A stretch of DNA of 64,000 nt, from the NCBI GenBank assembly GCA_902599045.1, contig CACKEA010000003.1, forward strand, positions 124,001 to 188,000, written 5' to 3'. A program made the position numbers and the translations under genes. Positions 26,394-36,196 of the stretch are shown here, one piece after another. The notes beneath the pieces are model-generated. The model saw nothing but the letters and a program-made list of their open reading frames with translations, ran no database searches and was not told the DNA's origin. Numbering within the stretch: position 1 is the stretch's first letter; the number at the start of each line of letters is the position of its first letter. The DNA comes from an uncultured Alphaproteobacteria bacterium. Its GTDB lineage: Bacteria > Pseudomonadota > Alphaproteobacteria > HIMB59.

Positions 26394-27493
26394 ATATTTG
26401 TATACTTAAAGAGTCAAGGAAGAATGAATTTAGAGTGCCCTTAGTACCTAAAGATATTAAGGAACTCATTAAGAAGAATTCTAAATTAAAATTCTTTATA
26501 GAACCCTCTAATCAAAGGGTAATAAAAGATAAACAATATTTTTCTGTTGGTTGTAAAAAATATAATTCACAAAAGATTGATTTATTTTTATCAATCAAAG
26601 AGATTAATTTATCTACAATAAAAAAAAATCAAAATTACATGATGTTTTCTCACACAATTAAAGGTCAAAAACATAATATGCCATTGCTAAAGAAAATTCT
26701 CAAAAATAATTGCTCACTAATAGACTATGAGCTTTTAAGAAATAGTAATGGTTTAAGAAGTATAGGCTTTGGTTGGCATGCTGGAATTATGGGTGCCTAT
26801 CTAACCCTTAGTAAATTTTTGAAAATAAAAAAAAATAAAAATGTAATCTTTACAATAGAAGAAATAATTAGGTTTTTTAAAAATAAAGATTTTGGTAATA
26901 CTAGAATTCTTATCACAGGTAATGGATTAGTATCAAAAGGGGCTCAATTTTTCCTTAATAGGATTGGAATAAAAGGAAATAAACAAAATAATAAATCCTA
27001 TTTTAATGTTTTAGAACCAAAAGATTACTATCAAAGAATTGATAGAAAATTTTCTGATAGAGATCTCATTCTTCGAAAAGGTTCTTATAAGTCGAATTTT
27101 AAGCAGTATATTGGAAGATACGATATTTTGATTTCTTGTCATTATTGGGATGAGAAATTTCCAAAACTATTCAATATTAAAGACATAGACAGTGGTTTTT
27201 TCAAAATCATAGGAGATATAACATGTGATATCAATGGATCTATTCCAACGACAATAAAAACAACCTCTTTAAAATCTCCTTTCTATAAATACAAGGGAGT
27301 GGATGTTATGGCAGTAGACAACCTACCTAGTGCTTTACCTTTAGAGTCATCTACTTACTTTAGTAATAAATTAAAAAAACAATTACCAAAAATTTTAAAT
27401 TCAATAAATAACGATAGTGTAGAGAGTTATTTTATATCTAAAAAAGGGTTTTTAAATTATCGTTATTTAAATTTAATTGACTACCTAATTTAA
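26390..27493 (+). CDS. Saccharopine dehydrogenase, L-lysine-forming / lysine-ketoglutarate reductase (Lys1-like)
   Basis: A 367-residue protein of the alanine dehydrogenase/PNT fold. The N-terminal domain starts NICILKESRKNEFRVPLVP, typical of this fold. MFSHTIKGQKHNMPLL near 84-99 and YELLRNSNGLRSIGFGWHAG match Lys1/LKR. The NAD loop is LITGNGLVSKGAQFFLN. FKIIGDITCDINGSIPTT and DNLPSALPLESS complete the pattern. It joins lysine and 2-oxoglutarate to saccharopine (or the reverse). In this genome type it probably serves lysine catabolism, with its partner directly upstream. Confidence 0.85.
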   Translation: MNICILKESRKNEFRVPLVPKDIKELIKKNSKLKFFIEPSNQRVIKDKQYFSVGCKKYNSQKIDLFLSIKEINLSTIKKNQNYMMFSHTIKGQKHNMPLLKKILKNNCSLIDYELLRNSNGLRSIGFGWHAGIMGAYLTLSKFLKIKKNKNVIFTIEEIIRFFKNKDFGNTRILITGNGLVSKGAQFFLNRIGIKGNKQNNKSYFNVLEPKDYYQRIDRKFSDRDLILRKGSYKSNFKQYIGRYDILISCHYWDEKFPKLFNIKDIDSGFFKIIGDITCDINGSIPTTIKTTSLKSPFYKYKGVDVMAVDNLPSALPLESSTYFSNKLKKQLPKILNSINNDSVESYFISKKGFLNYRYLNLIDYLI

Positions 27494-28084
27494 AATTAAA
27501 TAAATACCAGTTGAAATAAGTAATATCGCAAAAAAGTATTCAAATATTTTTTTTAACAGAGTATTTGATATAAGATTTTTAATTAAGCTTCCAAATAAAG
27601 CCCATAAACTGATACAAGGAAAACTTACTAACGAAGACATTAAACCAGTAAATATAACTGCAACCCATAATTCTTCCTCTAGTGGCATAAAGCCAGATGC
27701 AACAGTTATAGCTATCGTCCATGCTTTTGGATTAATCCACTGAAATAAAGCTGCTTCATATATTTTTAACGGTCTTCCTTTTTCTTTTTTATAATCCTTA
27801 ATTGAACCAATCATTTTATAAGCTAAATAAATGAGGTAAAAAAAACACATCCATTTTAAAACAATTTGAAACTGGGGATTTTGAATTAAAATAAAACCTA
27901 ATCCTGTGCAAATTAAAGAAACTTGCAATGCATGACCGAGAGATATGCCGGATATGTGTGGTAGAGATCTTTTAAAACCAAATTTTAGACCTGAAATTGT
28001 AAGCATTGCGTTATTCGGCCCAGGAGTTATAAACATAACTGTGTAGTAAGATGTAATTGCAATGATTAATGCTGCGTCGATCAA
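27485..28084 (-). CDS. LysE/RhtB family amino-acid exporter
   Basis: A 199-residue inner-membrane protein with about six hydrophobic helices. The family signature TPGPNNAMLTISGLKFGF is near residues 20-37, followed by LGHALQVSLICTGLG and the WINPKAWTIA segment. LysE-type proteins export basic or other amino acids. Being next to lysine/saccharopine genes hints at lysine but does not prove it. It ends tail to tail with the Lys1-like gene (9-base overlap) and lies 4 bases behind gpmA. Confidence 0.85.
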   Translation of the reverse strand: MIDAALIIAITSYYTVMFITPGPNNAMLTISGLKFGFKRSLPHISGISLGHALQVSLICTGLGFILIQNPQFQIVLKWMCFFYLIYLAYKMIGSIKDYKKEKGRPLKIYEAALFQWINPKAWTIAITVASGFMPLEEELWVAVIFTGLMSSLVSFPCISLWALFGSLIKNLISNTLLKKIFEYFFAILLISTGIYLILN

Positions 28085-28088
28085 AAAG

Positions 28089-28712
28089 TTAGTTTTTTAA
28101 TGTAAATTTATTATTTTCCAAAATAACATGTATTGGCACTCCTGTTGAAAGCTCAACAGAATTAATATTACTGGGGTCATAAATATTCATTACAATTAGT
28201 AAGGCCCTTAAAGAATTTCCATGTGCTGCTATCAATATATTATTGTTATCAGCGCTCTGGATGGCAGGGTTGATTGATTCTTCAAAATATATTTTTACTC
28301 TTCTGACTACGTCCTCCAAACTCTCTCCATTAGGAGGTTGATCTGAATAACCTCTTCTCCATTTGTGAACTTGCTCTTCTCCAAATTTGTCAGCCGTTTC
28401 TTTTTTATTTAGACCGGTAAGATCACCATAATCTCTCTCATTTAAGTTAATATCTGTTTTAATTTTTCCCTTTTCGTATAAATGATCCCATTGATTAAGA
28501 TTTTTGAGAATTATTTTAGCTGTTTCTTGCGCTCTTTTTAACTTACTAGTGAATACGATATCAAATTTAATATTTAAATTTTTGAAATTTTGTCCAGCTT
28601 TGTCAGCTTCTTCTATTCCTTGATCAGATAATTCAATATTTTTGAAGCCAGTAAAAAGATTTAATTTATTCCACTCACTTTGCCCATGTCGAATTAATAA
28701 AATATTTTTCAT
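28089..28712 (-). CDS. gpmA: 2,3-bisphosphoglycerate-dependent phosphoglycerate mutase
   Basis: It interconverts 3- and 2-phosphoglycerate. The 207-residue protein starts with LIRHGQSEWNKLNLFTG, where His9 is the phosphorylated residue. The ERDYGDLTGLNK motif, the WRRGYSDQPPNGESL loop and the second His in AAHGNSLRAL are in place. It lies 28 bases from fumC on the opposite strand, with a candidate promoter whose -35 falls inside the first codons of fumC. Confidence 0.96.
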   Translation of the reverse strand: MKNILLIRHGQSEWNKLNLFTGFKNIELSDQGIEEADKAGQNFKNLNIKFDIVFTSKLKRAQETAKIILKNLNQWDHLYEKGKIKTDINLNERDYGDLTGLNKKETADKFGEEQVHKWRRGYSDQPPNGESLEDVVRRVKIYFEESINPAIQSADNNNILIAAHGNSLRALLIVMNIYDPSNINSVELSTGVPIHVILENNKFTLKN

Positions 28713-28721
28713 TTAATTTGA

Positions 28722-28749
28722 TATATATTATTAATTAGACATGGTCAAA
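28722..28749. promoter_or_regulatory. Overlapping divergent promoters of gpmA and fumC
   Basis: In a 28-base gap, the minus strand has TATATA (28727-28722) exactly 9 bases before the gpmA ATG, with TTTGAC (28749-28744) 16 bases further upstream. The plus strand has TATTAT (28726-28731) exactly 9 bases before the fumC ATG. The two -10 boxes overlap almost completely, so the promoters would exclude each other and both messages would be leaderless or nearly so. Confidence 0.45.
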
Positions 28750-30129
28750 TTTCGTATTGAAAAAGATAGCTTAGGGGAAATCAAAGTTGAAAGCTCAAAA
28801 CTATGGGGTGCACAAACACAAAGGTCAATAAAGAACTTTCAAATAGGTATTGGTAAATTTCATTTTCAAAATATATTTATAGAAGCTCTAGCTTTACAAA
28901 AAAAATCATGTGCTTTAGCAAATTCAGAATTTAAATTATTATCAAAAAATCATACAAAAATTATTGGAAAAGTTTGTGATTTAATTATTTCAGGAAAATT
29001 AAATAATCATTTTCCTCTTGTTGTATGGCAAACTGGGTCAGGGACCCAAATTAATATGAACCTAAATGAAGTGATTGCTAATAAAAGCAATCAATTATTA
29101 GGAAAAAAACTACCAACTAACCATCCTCTTCACCCAAATGATGATATAAATAAATCACAATCTTCAAATGATAGTATTCCTACTGCAATGCATATTGCTA
29201 CAGTATTATCAATACACAGACATTTATTTCCAGAAATAGCATCTTTTAAAAAATCTTTAAAAAAGAAAATTTCTGAATTCAAAGGAATTATAAAAATTGG
29301 TAGAACACATACTCAAGATGCAACACCAATAAAAATTTCAAATGAATTTTTAGCCTTCTATGATCAAATTTCTTATGCTGAGAGTGTTATTAAGAAAAGT
29401 TTAAATAAGCTTTATGAACTAGCTCAAGGGGGTACAGCCGTAGGCTCAGGTATAAATGCACCTTATAGTTTTTCTAAAAAATTTATTAAATATTTAAAAC
29501 AAGAAACAAAGCTTCCATTTAAATCTGCTCCCAATAAGTATGAGTCTCTTGCATCTCATGATGTATTTATTGAAGTTATGTCAGGTGTTGAAATTTTAAT
29601 TAGTGCGTTATTTAAAATGGCAAATGATATCAGAGTATTAGCCTCTGGGCCAAGAAGTGGGATTTCTGAAATAATCCTACCAGCTAATGAACCTGGCTCA
29701 TCTATTATGCCTGGAAAAATTAACCCTACTCAGTGTGAAGCCTTATCAATGGTATGTGCACATGTAATTGGTCTACGAAATTCTGTAACATTCGCATGTA
29801 CCCAAGGTCATTTTCAATTAAATGTATATAATCCATTAATTATTCATAATACTCTTGATGCTATTCGTTTAATCGGTGAAGCAATGGCCTCGTTTAGGGC
29901 AAATTGTTTGAAAGGATTAAAAATAAATAAAAAAAGAATAAATGAGCTATTAAATCGTTCTTTAATGTTAGTGACTCCCTTAACAAAAGTGATTGGTTAT
30001 GATCTTGCATCTAAAGTTGCACTAAACGCTTACAATAAAAATATTTCACTAATGCAATCTTGTTTAGAGTTAACTGATTTATCTGAAAAAGATTTTAAAA
30101 AATATACTGATCCAAAGAAAATGGTTTAG
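28741..30129 (+). CDS. fumC: Class II fumarate hydratase
   Basis: It hydrates fumarate to malate in the TCA cycle. The 462-residue protein shows the superfamily signature GSSIMPGKINPTQCE near 320-334, TGSGTQINMNLNEV near 98-111, HPNDDINKSQSSND and GRTHTQDATP. The usual alphaproteobacterial class II fumarase motifs distinguish it from aspartase and argininosuccinate lyase. It ends with a 4-base tail-to-tail overlap with lpxC. Confidence 0.95.
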   Translation: MVKFRIEKDSLGEIKVESSKLWGAQTQRSIKNFQIGIGKFHFQNIFIEALALQKKSCALANSEFKLLSKNHTKIIGKVCDLIISGKLNNHFPLVVWQTGSGTQINMNLNEVIANKSNQLLGKKLPTNHPLHPNDDINKSQSSNDSIPTAMHIATVLSIHRHLFPEIASFKKSLKKKISEFKGIIKIGRTHTQDATPIKISNEFLAFYDQISYAESVIKKSLNKLYELAQGGTAVGSGINAPYSFSKKFIKYLKQETKLPFKSAPNKYESLASHDVFIEVMSGVEILISALFKMANDIRVLASGPRSGISEIILPANEPGSSIMPGKINPTQCEALSMVCAHVIGLRNSVTFACTQGHFQLNVYNPLIIHNTLDAIRLIGEAMASFRANCLKGLKINKKRINELLNRSLMLVTPLTKVIGYDLASKVALNAYNKNISLMQSCLELTDLSEKDFKKYTDPKKMV

Positions 30130-30983
30130 TTAATTTTATGTATTTTATAATTTTCTTCTGATTTAAATAACTCTTTAAGTAAGTTATTTGTAATAAAGTG
30201 ACCTGTTTTAAAACCTTTGTATGTTCCGATAATAGGATAGCCTGACAAGTAGAGATCCCCCACTACATCTAAAACTTTATGGCGCATTAACTCATTCTCA
30301 TATCTTAATCCATCTTTATTGAGTGGTTTCTTGTCTTTAATAACTATAGCATTATCAAGTGAGCCACCTTTGATTAAATTTTGTGACTTAAGATATTCTA
30401 TTTCTTGAAAAAAACCAAAAGTCCTAGCTTTTGAAATAGACTCGACATAATTACCATTTAAATTTCTAATCTTAATGTCTTGATCATCATACTTTCCATC
30501 AAAACTAGACTCTAAATTTATATTTAACCCTTGGTCTCTTAATGAGTTTGGTGCTAATTCAGCATATCCATAGTCACATAGGAATTTTACAGGCTTAATT
30601 ATTTCCAAAATATTTTGTTCAGAATCCTGCTCTTTTAGTCCTGTTTTTAAAATGTTTTCAACATAGACTTTAGAACTACCATCAAGAATAGGCACTTCAA
30701 TGTTGTCGATTAAAACCTCACAATTATTAATATGAAGACCAGCTAGTGCGCTCAATAAGTGCTCAACTGTCTTAACTTCAATTCCATTTGAAGCAATGTT
30801 GGTTGAAAATTTTGTGGATATTACACTATCCCATTTAGCAGGAATAATAACAGACTTATCTGTTCTATTGAAAAAGATACCAGAATTCGGTGGAGCTGGA
30901 TTAAGCGTTATATTTGTTTTAACTCCAGTATGTAAACCTATTCCATCTAATGTGATGGGTTCTTTGAGGGTGAAACATTTCAT
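30126..30983 (-). CDS. lpxC: UDP-3-O-acyl-N-acetylglucosamine deacetylase
   Basis: LpxC is the committed, zinc-dependent step of lipid A synthesis, so the cell should make lipopolysaccharide. The 285-residue protein starts FTLKEPITLDGIGLHTG and has TVEHLLSALAGL and VPILDGSS. The second zinc site is MRHKVLDVVGDLYL, followed by a terminal His segment (GHFITNNLL). It is about 15-20 residues shorter than E. coli LpxC at the C-terminus, where FtsH recognises that protein. It follows ftsZ, as in many proteobacterial division clusters. Confidence 0.96.
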   Translation of the reverse strand: MKCFTLKEPITLDGIGLHTGVKTNITLNPAPPNSGIFFNRTDKSVIIPAKWDSVISTKFSTNIASNGIEVKTVEHLLSALAGLHINNCEVLIDNIEVPILDGSSKVYVENILKTGLKEQDSEQNILEIIKPVKFLCDYGYAELAPNSLRDQGLNINLESSFDGKYDDQDIKIRNLNGNYVESISKARTFGFFQEIEYLKSQNLIKGGSLDNAIVIKDKKPLNKDGLRYENELMRHKVLDVVGDLYLSGYPIIGTYKGFKTGHFITNNLLKELFKSEENYKIHKIN

Positions 30984-31051
30984 TAAAATAATATTAAGAA
31001 AATACCCAAAAAGTATTACTTTATAATTGTAAAACTATGTATTTATTAGAT

Positions 31052-32575
31052 TTATTGATTAGAACCTTTTCGAAGATATGATGGGGTGTCTATATCCTCA
31101 TTTATGTCATCATTTTCTTCGCTAAATTCAGAAATATCTGAAATTTCAGAAATTTCATTATTTTCAGAGCTTTGTTTAGCTTGATTACCCTCTTCATCGA
31201 CAACATCACTAAATAAAAATAGATTTGGATCTGTTTTTGTTTTTTTTTGCTTTTTTTCAGGAATTTCATCTTTAACTTCAGTTATTTTTTTATCAGAGGT
31301 CATCAAATTAGAAAGCATACTAAAAAAACCTGTCTTCTTTTTTTCTTCAAGATTTCCGTAATTGACAGTATTTTCATTGGTTTTTTCAATTATTTCTTCT
31401 GTATTTTCTTTATTTTGATCTATCTCATTAGTCAAATTAAATTCTTCATTTTCAGAAGTAACTGGTTTTTCTTCAACTACACTAGAAATGTCTTCGTTAG
31501 TTTTAATGTCTGAACCATCGTAAGGCAAACTTTCATCTATTTTATTTTGGATAGAACTAAAACCAGAATTATTTTCAGACTCAGGGTAGTAAAGAATTTT
31601 TTTTCCTGATGCCTCTATACCAGTAGCAAAAATACTAATTTTTAATTTACCTTGTAGAGTTTCATCAATCAAAGAACCAAAAATAATATTTGCCTCTGGG
31701 TTAACACTTTGTCTAATAATATTAGCAGCATGATCTACTTCTAGTAAAGTCATATCGCTTCCTCCAGAAATATTGACAATTACTCCTTTAGCAGTGTTCA
31801 TGTCTATATTCTCAATTAATGGATTGGTTAAAGCTAAGTTTGATGCCTCTACTGCTTTATTATCACCCTCTGCAACAGCAGTTCCCATCATTGCAAATCC
31901 CATTTCTTTTATAACAGTTCTTACATCAGCAAAATCTAAATTAATAAGACCTGGCTGTGTAATTAAATCAGTTAATCCTTTTACTCCTTCAAAAAGAACA
32001 TTATCTGCTTTTTTAAAAGCTTCTGCAAAAGAAGTCTGTTCATTAGATACTTTAAATAAATTTTGATTTGGTATTATTAGTAATGTATCTACATTATTTT
32101 TAACTTCTTCAAGTCCTTGTAATGCTAAATTCATTCTTTTTGTACCTTCAAAGTTAAATGGGGTTGAAACTATTGCGACAGTTACAATACCTAATTTTTT
32201 TGCAATACTTGCAATAACTGGTAGAGCACCTGTTCCTGTTCCTCCACCTAAACCAGCCGTCAGAAATAACATATTAGTATTTCTTAATTCTTCTGAAATT
32301 AAATCAATACTTTCTTCAGCTGCATCTTTTCCAATAATTGGATCTGCACCTGCACCTAAACCTTTAGTTTTTTCTAATCCTAGTTGGATACGATTATAAC
32401 AAAGAGAATTTTCAAGTGCTTGAGCGTCAGTGTTTGCAACAATGAAGTCAACATTATTTAAATTTGATTGAATCATGTTATTTACAGCATTGCTTCCTGC
32501 GCCGCCGATCCCCATGACCGTTAAAGATGGTTTTAAGTTTTTTTGATCAACTACTGGTTCTATATCTAGTGTCAT
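31052..32575 (-). CDS. ftsZ: Cell division GTPase FtsZ
   Basis: FtsZ polymerises into the Z-ring. The tubulin-like GTPase core has the signature GGGTGTG at 110-116 and the T7 loop NLDFADVRT near 214. The 507-residue length comes from a long acidic Asn/Glu/Lys-rich linker (about 335-490) before the conserved C-terminal peptide DTPSYLRK, which binds FtsA. Long linkers are typical of alphaproteobacterial FtsZ. GGGGA lies a few bases before the ATG as a ribosome site. It is the last of the murG-to-ftsZ block. Confidence 0.98.
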   Translation of the reverse strand: MTLDIEPVVDQKNLKPSLTVMGIGGAGSNAVNNMIQSNLNNVDFIVANTDAQALENSLCYNRIQLGLEKTKGLGAGADPIIGKDAAEESIDLISEELRNTNMLFLTAGLGGGTGTGALPVIASIAKKLGIVTVAIVSTPFNFEGTKRMNLALQGLEEVKNNVDTLLIIPNQNLFKVSNEQTSFAEAFKKADNVLFEGVKGLTDLITQPGLINLDFADVRTVIKEMGFAMMGTAVAEGDNKAVEASNLALTNPLIENIDMNTAKGVIVNISGGSDMTLLEVDHAANIIRQSVNPEANIIFGSLIDETLQGKLKISIFATGIEASGKKILYYPESENNSGFSSIQNKIDESLPYDGSDIKTNEDISSVVEEKPVTSENEEFNLTNEIDQNKENTEEIIEKTNENTVNYGNLEEKKKTGFFSMLSNLMTSDKKITEVKDEIPEKKQKKTKTDPNLFLFSDVVDEEGNQAKQSSENNEISEISDISEFSEENDDINEDIDTPSYLRKGSNQ

Positions 32576-32595
32576 TTTTTTCCCCGCAAATCAAC

Positions 32596-33786
32596 CTATA
32601 GTAGGTCTACGAATCTTTTGTACCATACTTTGCTTGAAAAAGAATCAATTTTTTGAATAAAATCATCACTTTTTGAGCTTTTATTTGTTAAAAGCCAAAA
32701 ACTTGAGTAAAGAGACATTATACTAGCATCATTTAAAACCTTAGGGATACCGCAAGACTTTGGCGGCTCCAAAAACTGAATGTCATAACCATGTTTTGTT
32801 CTAAAGTAATTGTAAAAATTTTTAATCTTTGAACCCCCTCCTGTAAATACATACGAATAAAAACTCTTATCTTTTGGTAAAGATTTTAAAACTAATTCAA
32901 AAGTCTCATCTAAACGATCTAAAGTAATCTCTTTTAAATTATCGTGTCCAACATTTTTTTTTTTATTATCACCAAATTCTTCCCAAATAGGAATTTCAAC
33001 AGTCGAATTTCTAGTATCAGATAAATCAATTGTAGAAATTTTAAGTTTTTCGGCAAAATCAAAACTAATATTATGAATATTTACTAAATCATCAGAAATT
33101 TTTTTACAACCTTGTGGTATTTTTTTTATAAAATGTAAAACTTTATTTTTAATCACAATAATATTAATATTATTAAAACCATAATCTATGAGTACAACAT
33201 TAGTTTTAGTTTTGGGTTTATTTTTTAAATAAAAATAATATGAAGTCGTAGAGTCTAAATAATTTAAAATTTTAATTTGTAGTTTTTGAAATATATTATC
33301 TAAAAGATTAATTTGCTTCATATCAATCATTGATACTAATGAAATTATAGATAGTTTATTGCAGTTTAATCCAACAGGGTTATCTGTAATTAATTTATCA
33401 TCAATCTTATAGTGTGAAGTGTATATATTATAAAGATAATTCTCATCTTGAGGAATTTTGATTTTAGAAATTTTTCTTAAATCATTTTTTTCAACAATTG
33501 CACCATTAAGATTAAGATCTTTTTGTGTTTTCTTAATTTGAACACTTTGATTTGTAACAAGAATAAAAGCATCCTTAATAATATAATTAGCTTGTTTTTC
33601 AGCTTGCACTATAGAATTTTTAATACAGTCGATAAAATCATCAAAATTTTCTATCTCTTCTCCATTATATCCTTTCGATCTAGTCTTACCTGTTCCAATG
33701 ATAGAAAATTCATGATTGAGTTCGGAGTATATAATGGTCTTTATAGAAAACGACCCAATTTCAATTAATGTTTTGTAACTATCCAA
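32596..33786 (-). CDS. ftsA: Cell division protein FtsA
   Basis: An actin-like ATPase that links FtsZ to the membrane and to later division proteins. The 396-residue protein has the phosphate-1 region TLIEIGSFSIKTIIY at the start, a middle 1C subdomain, FTGGGSKIKNF in the adenosine region, and a C-terminal amphipathic end (SSKVWYKRFVDLL) as membrane anchor. The start codon is TTG, right behind the ftsQ stop. The sequence is divergent, but position and motifs make the call firm. Confidence 0.92.
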   Translation of the reverse strand: MDSYKTLIEIGSFSIKTIIYSELNHEFSIIGTGKTRSKGYNGEEIENFDDFIDCIKNSIVQAEKQANYIIKDAFILVTNQSVQIKKTQKDLNLNGAIVEKNDLRKISKIKIPQDENYLYNIYTSHYKIDDKLITDNPVGLNCNKLSIISLVSMIDMKQINLLDNIFQKLQIKILNYLDSTTSYYFYLKNKPKTKTNVVLIDYGFNNINIIVIKNKVLHFIKKIPQGCKKISDDLVNIHNISFDFAEKLKISTIDLSDTRNSTVEIPIWEEFGDNKKKNVGHDNLKEITLDRLDETFELVLKSLPKDKSFYSYVFTGGGSKIKNFYNYFRTKHGYDIQFLEPPKSCGIPKVLNDASIMSLYSSFWLLTNKSSKSDDFIQKIDSFSSKVWYKRFVDLL

Positions 33787-34434
33787 TTATTTTAATCTTA
33801 TAGTTTTATTATGAAAATTTCTTAAATCCAGAAACTGTTGATAATTAGTGCTTTTATCAATTAGATTAATGTTATTTTTAATAAAATTTATCAATTTGGA
33901 ATCAATTACTTTAGGAAGCATAACTATTCTACCATTACTTAAAGCTAAATTGTATCTCCTATCATCGATATATTCTATTTGGTTAATATCAAACAAAGAG
34001 AATAGGATTTGAGAATTTTCATTTAGATAATTATTAATATGAAGACTGTTTTTAGAAATATCAATGAGATTTATTTTATCTAAATAATTTTGTTTGAAAT
34101 AATATGATGAAGCTGTGGTGTTATCATAAAATATTACTTCATTTGTTAAATTGTTTAGTGCAAAAGGTTTTTTTAGATTTATTTGAATATTAATTTCGTT
34201 ATTGTTACGTTTTATCAAATGACTATCAATAAATAAATATTCTTTTAAAAAATTATTTATGTCGTTTAAATTATTTGTTATTTCTATTTCAAAATCTTCG
34301 TGTATCTCTGATTGAATGAAATTAATTATTTCTAAAGGTTTTTTAGTTATATAATTTACAGAAAAATTAATAAATAATATTAAAACTAAGATTGATAAAA
34401 AGTATATAGCTACTTCTCTATATTTTAATTTCAT
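33787..34434 (-). CDS. ftsQ: Cell division protein FtsQ
   Basis: A bitopic division protein that connects early and late divisome parts. The 215-residue chain has one N-terminal membrane helix (about 9-28, YFLSILVLILFINFSV) followed by a periplasmic POTRA-like domain and a beta domain. Sequence similarity in this family is low; the call rests on topology, size (a little short) and position between ddl and ftsA. It overlaps ddl by 4 bases (ATGA). Confidence 0.85.
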   Translation of the reverse strand: MKLKYREVAIYFLSILVLILFINFSVNYITKKPLEIINFIQSEIHEDFEIEITNNLNDINNFLKEYLFIDSHLIKRNNNEINIQINLKKPFALNNLTNEVIFYDNTTASSYYFKQNYLDKINLIDISKNSLHINNYLNENSQILFSLFDINQIEYIDDRRYNLALSNGRIVMLPKVIDSKLINFIKNNINLIDKSTNYQQFLDLRNFHNKTIRLK

Positions 34435-35324
34435 AGAGATGAACGTAATATTTCTTTTAATAAATTTAAATAAGATAATCTTTGGTAATTAGCTTGTTCA
34501 GGAGCTAGAGATAATTTTGTTAATCCTGGATGTGTATTTATTTCTAAAAAATATATTTTTTCATTTTTATGGCTCATTATAAAATCTAATCTTGCTATTC
34601 CTTTGCAACCACAAATGCGAAATATTTTTTTTGATATTTTCATCAAAAAATCATATTGCAATTTCGATATTCTAGCTGGTAGAAAATGAAAGCTCTTATT
34701 TTTTGTATATTTAGCTATATAATCATAGTGTTGACTTTTGAACTCTATTTCTGTAACGCCAAGGGACATAATTTTATTATTATTTTCAATAACTGTTACG
34801 GTTAATTCTTTTCCATAAATTATTTCTTCAATTAAATTTTGATGATTATTAGTTGTCTTTGTAAGCTCTTTCATATTATTTAAAAACTTAATACCTTTAG
34901 AGGACCCTCCCCAATTAGGCTTAGAAATTACTGGAAATTTAATTTTGTTTTTATATGCGATCTCTTTTGGTGATAAAATATTAAGTTCTTTTTTGAGAAA
35001 ATATTTTAATAGTCTCTTGTTAAAGCACAGAGCTGATGAAATGGCCCCAGAATGTGTAATTAATATATTATTTTTTTGGGCATATGAATGTATTCCCCCA
35101 TCTTCTCCAAACTCACCATGAAGAGAATTGAATATTATATCTGGCTTAAATATTAAAATTTGATCTATATTAGTTTTTTTAATATCTAAAAATATTACAT
35201 TGAATTTGTCTCTTTTGAGAGTAGAAAAAACATTTCTTCCTGACATAAGAGAAACTTCTCTTTCATCTGACCATCCACCTGCTACTACTAGTATTTTCAG
35301 TAACTTAATATTTTTATCTATCAA
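34431..35324 (-). CDS. ddl: D-alanine-D-alanine ligase
   Basis: An ATP-grasp enzyme that makes the D-Ala-D-Ala end of the peptidoglycan stem peptide. The 297-residue protein has LVVAGGWSDEREVSLMSG, a variant of the GGxSxEReVSL signature, HGEFGEDG, ISKPNWGGSSKGIKF, and the metal-binding FLEINTHPGLT. The start codon is TTG overlapping the murB stop (TTGA), and no better start fits the conserved N-terminus. Confidence 0.95.
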   Translation of the reverse strand: MIDKNIKLLKILVVAGGWSDEREVSLMSGRNVFSTLKRDKFNVIFLDIKKTNIDQILIFKPDIIFNSLHGEFGEDGGIHSYAQKNNILITHSGAISSALCFNKRLLKYFLKKELNILSPKEIAYKNKIKFPVISKPNWGGSSKGIKFLNNMKELTKTTNNHQNLIEEIIYGKELTVTVIENNNKIMSLGVTEIEFKSQHYDYIAKYTKNKSFHFLPARISKLQYDFLMKISKKIFRICGCKGIARLDFIMSHKNEKIYFLEINTHPGLTKLSLAPEQANYQRLSYLNLLKEILRSSL

Positions 35325-36196
35325 TCTATGATTCTTAATTCTTTTTCAAGCACAATTTTGTATTTATCTTTGACTCTTTTTTGAATTTTAGAAATAAATA
35401 AATCTATGCTGTTAGCACTTATATTGGGTTCATTTTCAAAAAAATTTGAGTGTATTTTTGATAATTTTATTGGACCATTATAAAAGCTATTGTCTATAGA
35501 CGACTTGATTAGTTTCCAAGCACTTTGATTTTTAGGATTCTTAAAAATACTACCGCAACAATTTACTTTTTGAGGCTGAGATTGGTTTCTAATTCTTTCA
35601 TATTCCTGCATTATATCTTTTATATAACTCTGATCACTATGATTAATTTTGAATTTTCCATATAAGATTATTGTATTTTTTTTTTGAAACCCCTTTCTGT
35701 ATTCGAATTTTAATTCACTAATTTTTTTTTCATAAATCTTGTTTTCGTTGATATCAAAATAAATGATAGTTATTAGTTTATCTTTTATTTCCTGATTATA
35801 ACAACCAGCATTCATGAATATATTTCCTCCAACTGAACCCGGAATTGTGTATAGAAACTCGTAACCTGAAATAGCATTTTGATAGCAAAATTTTGATAGG
35901 TAATTGTCTAAGACTGCCGCTCCAACTAACATATGATCAGAATTTATTTTAATATTAGTAAAATCACCTAAAAGTTTAATACCTATTCCTTTGAAACCCT
36001 CATCTTTGATTAATGTATTTGAGAGATTTCCTACCACTAATAATGATTTAGCTTTGATATCATTATTATTGAATAAGTTACTTAAGTCGATTTGGTTATA
36101 AATTTTATATAGATTGCTAATGTTTCCTCCAGATTTTAACCAAGAATATTTAGCTGATGGATAGTTAATAACTAAATTTTTATTTTCTTGAGTCAT
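35321..36196 (-). CDS. murB: UDP-N-acetylenolpyruvoylglucosamine reductase
   Basis: MurB reduces the enolpyruvyl group to lactyl with NADPH and FAD, giving UDP-MurNAc. The 291-residue protein has the FAD-binding VVGNLSNTLI, GYEFLYTIPGSVGGNIFMNAG near 118-138, the catalytic Ser in CCGSIFKNP, and a C-terminal Glu in EKELRIID. The length fits type II MurB. It overlaps murC by 17 bases and ddl by 4. Confidence 0.96.
   Translation of the reverse strand: MTQENKNLVINYPSAKYSWLKSGGNISNLYKIYNQIDLSNLFNNNDIKAKSLLVVGNLSNTLIKDEGFKGIGIKLLGDFTNIKINSDHMLVGAAVLDNYLSKFCYQNAISGYEFLYTIPGSVGGNIFMNAGCYNQEIKDKLITIIYFDINENKIYEKKISELKFEYRKGFQKKNTIILYGKFKINHSDQSYIKDIMQEYERIRNQSQPQKVNCCGSIFKNPKNQSAWKLIKSSIDNSFYNGPIKLSKIHSNFFENEPNISANSIDLFISKIQKRVKDKYKIVLEKELRIID

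Noticed and set aside
31247-31513. 88-residue open frame on the plus strand opposite ftsZ
   Set aside because: It is a mirror of the low-complexity acidic linker of FtsZ, giving a Phe-rich frame with no start signal or family features.
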